This document shows positions 36,778 to 46,136 of a DNA stretch of 64,000 nucleotides, one piece after another (position 1 is the first letter of the stretch; each line of letters begins with the position of its first letter). The notes beneath the pieces are model-generated. The model was not told where the DNA came from. It ran no database searches and worked only from the letters and a program-made list of their open reading frames with translations. Origin of the DNA: Moellerella sp963519845 (GTDB lineage: Bacteria; Pseudomonadota; Gammaproteobacteria; Enterobacterales; Enterobacteriaceae); assembly GCA_963519845.1 (NCBI GenBank), contig CAUQNX010000003.1:1-64000 (forward strand). The letters are read 5' to 3'. The position numbers and the translations under genes were made by a program.

Positions 36778-37305
36778 ATGAATAAATACTTAATCATAGC
36801 AGCTTGCATTGCTTCAACTAGCGCAATGGCTGCATCAAATAATACTATTCGTTTTCAAGGTGAAGTTGCTGATGAAACCTGTACTGTAACAATCAATGGT
36901 AATTCATCACTACCTACCGTTTTACTACCAACTGTACCCGCTTCAGCATTAGCAGAGGCGGGTAAAACCGCTGGTGAAACACCTTTCACTGTCGGTGTAA
37001 CTGGCTGCTCAGGTGCTTCTGAGAAGGATATTAATATTAGCACTATTTTTGTTGCTAATAACATTACCTCAGCCAATCGTATCGGTAATACAGGTACAGC
37101 TAAAAACGTATCTCTAGAATTAATTGATGCGATAGGCGGTACTAAAGTTCTAGATGTCACTGGTACTCAAGGTAACGCAGGTTTAGTTTTGAAATCAAAA
37201 GCACAATCAGCTAGTCATGACTTTGCCGTACGTTATATGGCTGATGGTATAGCAGAATCTGGTACTGTTTTAGGTAGTGTTCAATACGCTATTTCTTACC
37301 AATAG
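36778..37305 (+). CDS. Major fimbrial subunit (pilin)
   Basis: Chaperone-usher pilin of 175 aa. A Sec signal peptide ends in SAMAA, followed by a mature Ig-like domain with the usual disulfide pair (Cys in DETCTVTINGN and GVTGCSG). The C-terminus VQYAISYQ has the penultimate Tyr and alternating hydrophobic residues of the donor/groove strand. First gene of a five-gene operon and followed by a terminator, consistent with the most abundant subunit. The fimbrial type cannot be named with confidence. Confidence 0.9.
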   Translation: MNKYLIIAACIASTSAMAASNNTIRFQGEVADETCTVTINGNSSLPTVLLPTVPASALAEAGKTAGETPFTVGVTGCSGASEKDINISTIFVANNITSANRIGNTGTAKNVSLELIDAIGGTKVLDVTGTQGNAGLVLKSKAQSASHDFAVRYMADGIAESGTVLGSVQYAISYQ

Positions 37306-37311
37306 TAGTCT

Positions 37312-37346
37312 AGTCTCTCCTCTCTATCTCGAGGAGAGACTTTTTT
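37312..37346 (+). terminator. Terminator after the major pilin gene
   Basis: Perfect 10-bp stem AGTCTCTCCT (37312-37321) / AGGAGAGACT (37332-37341), then six Ts. It lies only 22 bp before the chaperone gene, so most transcripts should end here, giving excess pilin over chaperone and usher. Confidence 0.9.
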
Positions 37347-37367
37347 ATTAGAGAACAGAATCAAGTT

Positions 37368-38078
37368 ATGAAAAAAATAATTATTTTTATATTGGCTTTT
37401 TGTGTATCGATAACACCGGCATTCGCCAGTGTGACCATGTTAAAAACACGTGTTATTTATTTATCAGACACTAAATCTGAAACCTTAAGTTTAAAAAATA
37501 ATGATGATATTCCTTATATCATGCAAATTTGGACTGATATCAATAACCCTAACTCAACACCTGATAATGCTGATGGCCCTTTTATTGTTCAACCCACAAT
37601 CTTTCGCATTGAGCCCAAAAGTGGGCGTAACGCCAATTTAATTTTCACAGGAAGCGCCTTGCCACAAGATAGAGAGTCGTTGTTTTATTTAAATCTGGTG
37701 CAGATCCCACCCCAGAATAGCAAAGCAGCTAGCAATGAACTTTCCATATTACTCCGTCATCGCATTAAAATTTTCTATCGTCCAACATCATTAACCACTG
37801 ATATTAGTGATATCGGAAAATATATTTCATTCTCTGAAGTCTCATCTGCAGGGATTGAAGTTAAAAATAATTCGCCTTACTTTTTATCACTAACTAGCTT
37901 AACTGCTCAGAACTCCACAGGACAGAGTGTTGAGTTTATACCAGCTATGGTCCCACCATATGCAAGTGAAAAAATGATAATTAAGAACGATAAAAAAGCC
38001 AAGTTCAAACCAACAAATATTGAATTTACCTATATTAGCGATTTGGGCGGAAAAATTACCGAGTCCCGCAAACAATAA
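37368..38078 (+). CDS. Fimbrial periplasmic chaperone (first)
   Basis: PapD-like chaperone of 236 aa: signal peptide to about residue 20, then two Ig-like domains. The family motif TIFRIEPKSGRNANLIFTG and DRESLFYLNL are clear. It caps pilins in the periplasm by donor-strand complementation. Stop at 38078 abuts the usher ATG. Confidence 0.93.
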   Translation: MKKIIIFILAFCVSITPAFASVTMLKTRVIYLSDTKSETLSLKNNDDIPYIMQIWTDINNPNSTPDNADGPFIVQPTIFRIEPKSGRNANLIFTGSALPQDRESLFYLNLVQIPPQNSKAASNELSILLRHRIKIFYRPTSLTTDISDIGKYISFSEVSSAGIEVKNNSPYFLSLTSLTAQNSTGQSVEFIPAMVPPYASEKMIIKNDKKAKFKPTNIEFTYISDLGGKITESRKQ

Positions 38079-40631
38079 ATGAGACAAACTATGACTGTCA
38101 AAGCATCCACCAATAACATTAAGAGTTCTAGTTATCTCTTTAAGAGAAATCTTGTCTCTATTATTGTGTCTTATGCTTTGCTGGTAATGGGGGCTAGTGC
38201 TAAAGCGAATGAGTCATCCTATCAATTTGACCCTGATTTATTATTAGGTACAGGGCAAAAAGTCGACATTAATAAATTCAGTCAAAGTAACTATGTTGAT
38301 AAGGGCCAATATCTAGTCAATATATTTATTAACCAAAATTTCTATGACAAAAAAGAAATTGAATTTAAATTAGAAGGTAAAAATAGCGCATCACCCTGTT
38401 TTTTACCTAGTGATTTAAAATTAATGGGTATCATTTTTAATGAAACGGATCTCTCCGAGTCTCAATGCCTATTTCTGGATAAATTAGTGCCTGGAAGCAC
38501 AACTCATTTTGATGCCGCTACCTTTAGATTAAACCTTATAGTCCCTCAGGTTTATATTAAGCAGAGTGCTCGTGGATTTGTACCCGAAGATAAATTAGAT
38601 TCGGGCGAAACTATGCTTTTTGCTAATTACGATGCCAGCTATTATAAGAATAAATCAAATGGCTATAATTCTGACTATGGATTCGCCAGTTTAAATGGTG
38701 GCTTCAATTTAGGATTGTGGCAATTTCGTCAGCAAGCCTCTTTTAATTACACATCAACTAAAAATAATACAGAATCTAAATTTAATTGGATTAGAACCTA
38801 CCTACAGCGCCCTATTACCGCCATTCAATCACAGCTATTACTCGGTGAAATTTCCACCGCAGGTACGGTATTTGGTAGCCTGACATTTAAAGGGCTTCAA
38901 TTAATGTCTGATGATCGTATGTTGCCCGATTCTCAAAAAGGATACGCGCCTGTTATTCGCGGGCTGGCAACTACAGCGGCACGAGTTTCCGTCAAACAAA
39001 ATGGAGTGGAAATTTATCAAACTACTGTCGCTCCCGGTGAGTTTGAAATAACCGACTTATATCCCACCAGCTATGAAGGTGACTTACAAGTTGAGGTACA
39101 AGAAGCTAATGGCAAAATAACTTCATTTATTGTTCCTTTTTCAGCTATACCTGAATCTGTACGTCCGGGGCATACCCGTTATGCGTTATCAATTGGTGAA
39201 ATTAAAAATTTCAATCGATTAAATAATCGTTTTATTGATACCTCAATTCAACACGGATTAACCAATCTACTCACTTTGAGTACTGGGATACGTGTCGGAG
39301 ACAAATATCAAGCAGCCTCACTGGGCACAGTAGTTTCCACGCCCTTAGGTGCCATTGGCTTACAAACCGCTTTTTCAAATGCCGATGTTAATGGAGAAAG
39401 CCATCAAGGTGCTCGTATGGGTATCAACTATAGCCGTACCTTATCTGTTACCAATACAATAATTACTTTAGCGGGTTATAAATACTCAACCGAAGGCTTT
39501 CGCGAGTTAACCGATGTATTAGGGGTGCGAGGAAGTCGTCGAGATCATCAGAATTGGAACTCCAATACCTTAAATCAAGAAAGTCAGTTTATCTTGCACC
39601 TTAATCAATCATTAGGTAAATGGGGCCAACTATTTACTACGGCTTCTATCAATAATTATTATGGTAACCGTAAACGTGATACACAATTCCAATTAGGCTA
39701 CTCAACTACGCACCAAAATATTAGCTATAGTCTTATTTATAGTCAGCAAAAAATGGGCCGAATTGCGGATAATTACACTTACAGCACACAAAATAGTGAT
39801 CCTAAAACTGACAAGATGTTAATGTTTTCTGTTTCGCTTCCACTAGGCAGCAGTACTGACGCTCCTATGTTAATGCTCAGCGGAACTAATTCGAATTCCT
39901 CATCGAGCTATCAAGCCAATCTTTCAGGATTAGCCGGAGAAGATCAAACATTAAGTTATAGCTTAAATGCAGATTATGATAACAATGATCACTATGTAGG
40001 TACGGGCCTTCATCTCACCAAGCAGTTGCCGCAAGCGACTCTATCGGGGAATATTTCAAAAGGTAAAGAGTACACTCAAGCTAGTATGGGTATGAGGGGT
40101 GCAATAGTCGCTCATAGTAAAGGTATCACTGTCGGTCCTTATATTAGTGACACTTTTGCTCTTATTGAAGCACCCGATGCTCAGGGCGCAACAGTGACAA
40201 ATGGTATGGGGGCTTCAATTGATCGATTAGGATATGCGATTGTGCCATCATTGGTGCCTTATAAATATAATGATATTGGATTAGATAGCAAAGGCATCAT
40301 CAATAATAATATTGAGCTAACTGAGAATAGCCAAAAAATAGCCCCTTATTCTGGCGCGAATGTAAAATTAACCTTCAAGACTTCAGCTGGCTACCCTATT
40401 CTAATCTCCATACCAAAATCTGAATTATTACCTCTAGGCGCAGAGGTTTATGATGCCAAACAGAAAATCGTGGGCTTAGTCGGACAAGGCAACCAAATTT
40501 ATGCGCGCGTAGCACAAGCCAAAGGTAAATTATTTGTTGATACCGCAAGTAAAAGATGTCGGATTGCCTATGAAATTCCGACAGATAAAACAGATTCAGG
40601 TTTAATTCTATTAGATGGAACTTGTTATTAG
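38079..40631 (+). CDS. Outer-membrane fimbrial usher
   Basis: FimD/PapC-type usher of 850 aa. After a signal sequence (cleaved near AKANES) come the N-terminal domain (YQFDPDLLLGTGQKVDINKF), the 24-strand barrel, and the plug (VSVKQNGVEIYQTTVAPGEF with DLYPTSYEGDLQVEVQEANG). C-terminal domains end with a cysteine-bearing segment DGTCY. Start codon adjoins the chaperone stop; an ATG four codons later (38091) is an alternative. Secretes and assembles pilins. Confidence 0.95.
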   Translation: MRQTMTVKASTNNIKSSSYLFKRNLVSIIVSYALLVMGASAKANESSYQFDPDLLLGTGQKVDINKFSQSNYVDKGQYLVNIFINQNFYDKKEIEFKLEGKNSASPCFLPSDLKLMGIIFNETDLSESQCLFLDKLVPGSTTHFDAATFRLNLIVPQVYIKQSARGFVPEDKLDSGETMLFANYDASYYKNKSNGYNSDYGFASLNGGFNLGLWQFRQQASFNYTSTKNNTESKFNWIRTYLQRPITAIQSQLLLGEISTAGTVFGSLTFKGLQLMSDDRMLPDSQKGYAPVIRGLATTAARVSVKQNGVEIYQTTVAPGEFEITDLYPTSYEGDLQVEVQEANGKITSFIVPFSAIPESVRPGHTRYALSIGEIKNFNRLNNRFIDTSIQHGLTNLLTLSTGIRVGDKYQAASLGTVVSTPLGAIGLQTAFSNADVNGESHQGARMGINYSRTLSVTNTIITLAGYKYSTEGFRELTDVLGVRGSRRDHQNWNSNTLNQESQFILHLNQSLGKWGQLFTTASINNYYGNRKRDTQFQLGYSTTHQNISYSLIYSQQKMGRIADNYTYSTQNSDPKTDKMLMFSVSLPLGSSTDAPMLMLSGTNSNSSSSYQANLSGLAGEDQTLSYSLNADYDNNDHYVGTGLHLTKQLPQATLSGNISKGKEYTQASMGMRGAIVAHSKGITVGPYISDTFALIEAPDAQGATVTNGMGASIDRLGYAIVPSLVPYKYNDIGLDSKGIINNNIELTENSQKIAPYSGANVKLTFKTSAGYPILISIPKSELLPLGAEVYDAKQKIVGLVGQGNQIYARVAQAKGKLFVDTASKRCRIAYEIPTDKTDSGLILLDGTCY

Positions 40632-40721
40632 CTTATGTTAATTATTGGAAATCTGTTCCTCTCCTTTTTACGAAAAGGTGATCTCATGCTAAAAAAAATG
40701 ATAACCGGATAGAATTAGAGA

Positions 40722-42101
40722 ATGAGAACAATGAATAAATACACTTTATTAAAATATATAACTATTTTTTTACCCATAGGATTTTCTCTGCCCGCGTTAG
40801 CTGATTGTTATAAAATTATCTCCTACAACAACAATCCAGCAAGCGTGTATTATACCGAACCTGGTAAAGGTACAGTAGCATCTTGGGGGGGATCTTATGA
40901 TGGTAATGGCTCTATGGGAACTATACCTAAAATTGTCAATATTAATAATGATGCATTCCAACCTGTGGGGACATTAATTGCATCAGGTACAACCTCTTTT
41001 CTTGATTCTGGTACCAGCAAATATACTCCCGATCAAATTTTATTTCGTTGCACACCCGATGAAACAGGAAAATTAAGAGAATTTTACTCCACCAATGGTG
41101 ACTCCCCTTATGCCGGTATGTATCAGGTCAATTCTGCATTAGGCTTAGATGAAACCTATACCACTATCGTCTCTGGATTAGGATTAAGAGTAAAAAATAT
41201 GGCAACAGGGCAGTATTATTCCCGTTACTGGAAATCAAGGCCCTTGAATAATTTAGATGTTGATAGCCTAGGTTGGATATTGGTTAAAGCTAAAGACTTC
41301 TCAAATGCCAGTATTGAATTATATAAAATAGATTATAATGCCAATAATCTAGGCAACCCAAGAAATACCTATACTGGCTTGGTTTCTTGGACTCAACCCG
41401 CGGCTTATATCGCACTAAAAAGCTCAAATATTGGCGTAAATTTTGATGATGGTGTTGACCATTACGGCCATCATGATGGATGGTATGATAGATGGCCTGC
41501 ATCAATGGTCAATTTACATAATAATCTTATTATTCGCCGGGCTTCCACCTGCTTTGTGCAAAATGTCACTCCTAATGTCCTATTTCCAACATTATCGGTG
41601 AGTGATTTGAATAACGGCACTAAAGCCACGATGTCGATCAATATCAACTTTCAATGCCAATCAGCGTCTCCTGCTAATAGCGGTGTAACTGCATTTTCAA
41701 GTGGTACAAACAATGGTCAAACGGCGTTTGGTCTTTTACCCAAGCCTGCTAATGTAGCCTCGGCTCAGAATCAGGGCCTAACTGTTGGCACTGGAGCTGC
41801 AGTAACTCATTTGCTTTCCGATGGTTATGGCAATGATCAAAATGTAGCAACAGGTGTTGGTATAAGCTTTACGCGTAAAAATGGAACTCAACTCAATTTG
41901 CTATCAACCCTTGCTGATTCTGGACAAGGCGCCTCATATGGTTGGTATCCCGTATTGGATGATGCCATACCAAGTGGCAATATTAATGGTATAACAAGTT
42001 ATTCTAAAACTCTCGATGCGACCTTCGGTAAACTCCCCGGCAAGGTAGTGACCGCCGGAAAATATAATGCTACGGTACAAGTTATCATTCAGGTGCAATA
42101 A
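40722..42101 (+). CDS. Fimbrial tip adhesin, two-domain
   Basis: A 459-residue exported protein, signal peptide ending LPALA. It has an N-terminal domain of about 250 residues rich in Tyr, Trp and Gly with a His/Asp cluster (DDGVDHYGHHDGWYD), and a C-terminal pilin domain (about 290-459) with a Cys pair and terminal YNATVQVIIQVQ strand. This is the two-domain layout of tip adhesins, receptor-binding domain first. The His cluster may bind metal, as in MrpH-type tips; that is inference. An alternative ATG lies at 40731. The ligand is unknown. Confidence 0.82.
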   Translation: MRTMNKYTLLKYITIFLPIGFSLPALADCYKIISYNNNPASVYYTEPGKGTVASWGGSYDGNGSMGTIPKIVNINNDAFQPVGTLIASGTTSFLDSGTSKYTPDQILFRCTPDETGKLREFYSTNGDSPYAGMYQVNSALGLDETYTTIVSGLGLRVKNMATGQYYSRYWKSRPLNNLDVDSLGWILVKAKDFSNASIELYKIDYNANNLGNPRNTYTGLVSWTQPAAYIALKSSNIGVNFDDGVDHYGHHDGWYDRWPASMVNLHNNLIIRRASTCFVQNVTPNVLFPTLSVSDLNNGTKATMSININFQCQSASPANSGVTAFSSGTNNGQTAFGLLPKPANVASAQNQGLTVGTGAAVTHLLSDGYGNDQNVATGVGISFTRKNGTQLNLLSTLADSGQGASYGWYPVLDDAIPSGNINGITSYSKTLDATFGKLPGKVVTAGKYNATVQVIIQVQ

Positions 42102-42103
42102 TC

Positions 42104-42805
42104 ATGAAGACCAGCTTATTTATTTTGGTTTTATTATTTCCCATGCTCGCCAATGCAACCATAATGATTAATGCATCGCGTCTGGTGATGAATAAATCAG
42201 ATCGAGAAACTTCATTATTGATTAAAAATACTGGCGATTATCCGGTCGTTATACAAAGCTGGATTGATAATGGCGATCCAGCGATGACACCTGAAAATGC
42301 CAGTGATGCCCCCGCTATGGTGCTACCGGCACTCTTCCGTTTAGAACCTGACGCCATCAATAATCTACGAATTATTAATAAATTCACCCCAACGCTAAAT
42401 GATAGAGAGTCACTCTACTGGCTTAATATCTATGAAATATCACCGCGCCCAGCGAATGAAGCAAATAATGATAGCTATATTAATGTCACTGTTAGGCTGC
42501 AAGTTAAGCTATTTTATCGTCCCGATAATTTAACGATGGCAATTAATGATGTTAGTAATCGTCTTTCTTTTAGCAAAAATAGTGATGAGTCTAAAATTAT
42601 TATCAACAATCCAACGCCCTTTTATGTGACTTTTTCGGCAGCTGATTTAACCGTAGGAAATAAAGAGCAATCTCTATCCATTCCAATGATAGCACCCTTC
42701 TCGACACAAGAAATCGAAGTCGAAGCCAAGACAGTAGATCAAATAAAATACTCCATAATTGACGATATTGGTGGATTCTATAGCGATAAAAAAAAGATAA
42801 ATTAA
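42104..42805 (+). CDS. Fimbrial periplasmic chaperone (second)
   Basis: PapD-like chaperone of 233 aa with signal peptide and motifs ALFRLEPDAINNLRII and DRESLYWLNIYEI. It follows the adhesin after two bases and may be dedicated to it. It is clearly divergent from the first chaperone, so it is not a recent duplicate. Confidence 0.92.
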   Translation: MKTSLFILVLLFPMLANATIMINASRLVMNKSDRETSLLIKNTGDYPVVIQSWIDNGDPAMTPENASDAPAMVLPALFRLEPDAINNLRIINKFTPTLNDRESLYWLNIYEISPRPANEANNDSYINVTVRLQVKLFYRPDNLTMAINDVSNRLSFSKNSDESKIIINNPTPFYVTFSAADLTVGNKEQSLSIPMIAPFSTQEIEVEAKTVDQIKYSIIDDIGGFYSDKKKIN

Positions 42806-42907
42806 TTTTTGCTGTTTGATAAATCAATGGAATTTAAAAGAGATAGGATTTATGCTAGTTACCTAGAAACTATAATATCACCAAAACATATATTCAAAGG
42901 GCTTAGC

Positions 42908-44155
42908 ATGAGTACAATCGATGGATGGCGAGTTAAAATTTCGCTGCTCCTTAGTGGAATGGTCATTTTCGGTATTTTCACCGATGGAAATCAAGGCATT
43001 CTTAATATATCTGCCGCATTGCTATTTTTGCTCACTCTTTACGATATAATTAAAAATAGTAAAAATATTAAAAGTGGTGTTATTAACTTTATTAAGAATA
43101 ATAGAGTATTTGTGCTATTTAATTTATGGGTTATTATCTGTGCTGTTTTTTTTACCTATGCACAATTTTCCCAGCAAGCCCTATTAGAATACGCTAAAGA
43201 TTGGCGTTATGTCTTAGTATTATTTCTATTTTATATTTCAAATATTAGCCATCGACAACAAGCTCAAAAAATACTTATTATTGCACTTATTAGCACCCTA
43301 TTTTTTATTATATTTATCGCTCCCATTATGATGATAATGAGAGATTATGATCAACCTCTCTACTTACAGTTAAGATATGGCTTTGCCTTTTATATTGTTT
43401 TACTTTTTCCTTTTGCTTTTAGCGCCTTTTTTCAGCTGAAAAATAAAATCGCTAAATTATTAATGCTCATTTTATCTTTATCTACTTTTATCGCTATTTT
43501 ATATACAGGTAGCCGTGGTGGATTTTTATCTTTATTAATAGAATCATTAGTCATTATTTTCATTTTTTCAAATAGCTATAAGAAATTTATTCTCTATTGT
43601 TCGAGCTTATTAGTTATTTTTACTTCAGTTATGATGATTTCTTACCATACTGTTGGACAAGTCAAAAATAAAGTTGATCAAACAATAAATGCACAAAATA
43701 TCACATCAAGTAGAGATAAAATAATTAGTACCCGATACCCACTAATTATGGGGAGCATACAAAATAACCTCTTTGGTATAGGCTATGGCTCAGTGGCATA
43801 TAACCAATTCTTACTTGATCATAATGCCCCAAAAATATCAGGTGGCGGTGGTTTTTCAGAACGAAAAGGATATTATGTTCATAATAATGATGAACCTTTT
43901 GTTTTAAATATTGCTTATAATATCGGATTCGTCGGTTTAGCACTATTTATAATATCCTTATTGAATAGTTTGAAATGTATTGTTTATAGTATTAGAGAAA
44001 GTAAAGATATATTAAACATATCTTTGTTCTCTTCAATTATAGGCTATTTCTTTATTTATTGCTTATTTGAGTATGTTTTTATTGAGATATTTTTACTGTA
44101 TACTATGTTGATATTTATCTTTCTCTATTCAAGAGCAGTGGAAAAATCAAGATAA
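42908..44155 (+). CDS. O-antigen ligase / polymerase-like membrane protein (Wzy_C family)
   Basis: About 415 aa, ten or more membrane helices and one large periplasmic loop. The conserved family segment is LYTGSRGGFLSL, followed by NNLFGIGYGSVAYNQ and HNNDEPFVLNIAYNIGFVGLALF. WaaL ligases join O antigen to lipid A-core; Wzy polymerases and protein O-oligosaccharyltransferases share the fold, so the exact acceptor is uncertain. The frame is open from 42809 with an ATG at 42827. The ATG at 42908 is preferred for its AAAGGG and because the first helix follows at once. Very AT-rich. Confidence 0.72.
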   Translation: MSTIDGWRVKISLLLSGMVIFGIFTDGNQGILNISAALLFLLTLYDIIKNSKNIKSGVINFIKNNRVFVLFNLWVIICAVFFTYAQFSQQALLEYAKDWRYVLVLFLFYISNISHRQQAQKILIIALISTLFFIIFIAPIMMIMRDYDQPLYLQLRYGFAFYIVLLFPFAFSAFFQLKNKIAKLLMLILSLSTFIAILYTGSRGGFLSLLIESLVIIFIFSNSYKKFILYCSSLLVIFTSVMMISYHTVGQVKNKVDQTINAQNITSSRDKIISTRYPLIMGSIQNNLFGIGYGSVAYNQFLLDHNAPKISGGGGFSERKGYYVHNNDEPFVLNIAYNIGFVGLALFIISLLNSLKCIVYSIRESKDILNISLFSSIIGYFFIYCLFEYVFIEIFLLYTMLIFIFLYSRAVEKSR

Positions 44156-44159
44156 TTGG

Positions 44160-45143
44160 TTACTTTATAAATTTTAACTTTAAATAATGGAGTAAAGACA
44201 AAAATCCCAATTTATATTTTTTATGATAAAAATAGTGTGATTTTTGTCTTGAAACTTGCTTATACCCTCGAGGTGCTAATAATGGTACATTCTTCCATGG
44301 TGAAGCAGCTCTTGGCTGATCAAAATATTTTAGTTCCTGATAGCCACTAATCCAATTATGGAAAGGTTTGCTTAATCCCACAAAGTGGATAAACACGACA
44401 TCCTCGGTGATCCTGTTTTCCTCTTTAATTGAACCATTAATATACCAATCTAAAGAGAATATATAATTATATTTGTCACTAATATTACTTACTTTATCAT
44501 TAAGTAATATATTTAATGCATCTTGATCAGGATGAGTAAAATCATTTTCTTTAACTAAAGCAATGACTTTTTCAGGTATGTTATTTAGCATTAATCTTTT
44601 CGTTGAAAGATAAAGAAAACCTGAATTAAAATATTTTGCTTTACCTATCGGCAACTGATCTTTTTCAGTATGAAATTTGTCTTTTACTGCATAGACATAA
44701 ATATCATCATTAAATTCTAGTGTTTTGAGCCCATCTAGACTCCCTTTACATATTATATCTGCATCTAAATATAATAAATTATCAATCTCACGAGAAAGAA
44801 AACTAATAATCAGTAATCTATAATAAATTGCTGGACTCCAAGCTTTTGAAGGCAAAGGTAATTGATTAAACTCATACTGATCGATAATATAGAAAGTTAA
44901 TTTACTCTGGGTATTTAATAGTAAAGCTCGAAAAAGCGCTTCATTTTCCTCACTTAACACATCAGTAAATACGTGGAAATGAAAATACGTCTCTTTATTA
45001 TTTAGAAGGATAGAAGCGATCGAAATACCAACACCATAGATAAAGTTTTTATCTGTGCCATAAGATATATGTAACGAGGTCTCGGATTTTAATCCTTCAG
45101 GATTGATATCGATACGCTCTTTAATCATTTTATCTGTCAGCAT
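44160..45143 (-). CDS. Family 8 glycosyltransferase, LPS core type
   Basis: A 327-residue cytoplasmic, retaining sugar transferase resembling WaaJ/WaaO. Visible motifs: HISYGTDKNFIYGVGISIASIL, metal-binding YLDADIICKGS, HPDQDALNILLND and IHFVGLSKPFHNW. The C-terminus is basic with aromatic residues for membrane contact. Convergent with the ligase-like gene (4 bp between stops), which suggests the two form a surface polysaccharide module outside the main waa cluster. Confidence 0.85.
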   Translation of the reverse strand: MLTDKMIKERIDINPEGLKSETSLHISYGTDKNFIYGVGISIASILLNNKETYFHFHVFTDVLSEENEALFRALLLNTQSKLTFYIIDQYEFNQLPLPSKAWSPAIYYRLLIISFLSREIDNLLYLDADIICKGSLDGLKTLEFNDDIYVYAVKDKFHTEKDQLPIGKAKYFNSGFLYLSTKRLMLNNIPEKVIALVKENDFTHPDQDALNILLNDKVSNISDKYNYIFSLDWYINGSIKEENRITEDVVFIHFVGLSKPFHNWISGYQELKYFDQPRAASPWKNVPLLAPRGYKQVSRQKSHYFYHKKYKLGFLSLLHYLKLKFIK

Positions 45144-45560
45144 AAGCCTCTAATCCTTTTTAAACAAGATAAGACGAAATTATATCATCAATATTAACAA
45201 TTTAACCTTATTTAATTTGGTTAAAAACTAAGATATCGCAGAATTCGCTAGACTGCAAAAAATGTTAGATGATTTGTATTAGAAACAAGCCTTATTTTCA
45301 AACAAAAACCATTAAATGATAAATTTTAACACAAAAAAACCTAATAAAACCAAATAATAGCTAGTGAAACTAGAGAAGGCATTGCTCATATTTTAGGATT
45401 TCCATTTTCTATCCAGTACAAATTAATGAATAATAGGTGTTAGATTTATCTATCCTCTACTTTTTTTGACAAACTAGACTGATAGTTGATAAATCTCACT
45501 CCACTTTGGTCCCCACCTCTTTATACTAGTGAAATGATATAAATCAGGATAAGCAAAAAT
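45144..45560. other. Divergent region between glycosyltransferase and napF
   Basis: 417 bp, AT-rich, no gene. A partial FNR-like site TTGAT-AAAT-CTCAC lies about 70 bp before napF; only the left half is good. Otherwise nothing recognisable. Confidence 0.45.
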
Positions 45561-46136
45561 ATGTCAGATGAACGCGACTCCACTTACTACAAAGCTTGGA
45601 TGACAACACGTAATGTCAGCCGGCGCGGTTTATTTCGCGGGCTATTTGGTGCAGCACCAAAAATCCAGCAAGAAATTGAGCAAAGTGTGGTTAGACGTGC
45701 AAATGGCCGCCCGCCTCAGGCTGTAACTGAAGCCCTGTTCTTACACTTATGTACTGGCTGCAATGACTGTGTCAGCGCCTGTCCCTATGGCATTATCTCG
45801 CTTAAAGACACTCATCCGATTATTGAAATTGATTTCAGTGCCTGCGAAACGGGTAAATGTTTAAAATGTACAGATGTCTGTTCTACTGGTGCATTAAGTC
45901 GAGATATTATTCCTGATACTAGCTTTCACCCCACCATTTCAGCGTACTGTTTTGGCCGCAAAGATACCAGCTGCCGAATGTGTGTATATGGCTGCCCGAG
46001 CGAAGCCCTGACATTTAATGAAAATAATCAACCTGCTATTGATGAAAACCTATGTGATGGCTGCGGGCAATGCAAGACAGACTGTTATCATGGCTATATT
46101 ACTTTAGAACCAGGCATTCCCCGCCTAACCTATTAG
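45561..46136 (+). CDS. napF: NapF ferredoxin-type protein
   Basis: A cytoplasmic iron-sulfur protein that in E. coli acts with the periplasmic nitrate reductase catalytic subunit NapA. 191 aa: twin Arg-like N-terminus NVSRRGLFRGLFG, then four-cysteine clusters CTGCNDCVSACP, CLKCTDVC, CRMCVYGCP and CDGCGQCKTDC. Unlike the usual napFDAGHBC operon it stands alone; no napD or napA follows. The stop abuts the stop of the convergent AraC gene. Confidence 0.9.
   Translation: MSDERDSTYYKAWMTTRNVSRRGLFRGLFGAAPKIQQEIEQSVVRRANGRPPQAVTEALFLHLCTGCNDCVSACPYGIISLKDTHPIIEIDFSACETGKCLKCTDVCSTGALSRDIIPDTSFHPTISAYCFGRKDTSCRMCVYGCPSEALTFNENNQPAIDENLCDGCGQCKTDCYHGYITLEPGIPRLTY

Noticed and set aside
45485..45505. 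FNR site upstream of napF
   Set aside because: Only the TTGAT half fits; the right half is poor, so it is mentioned only in the intergenic entry.
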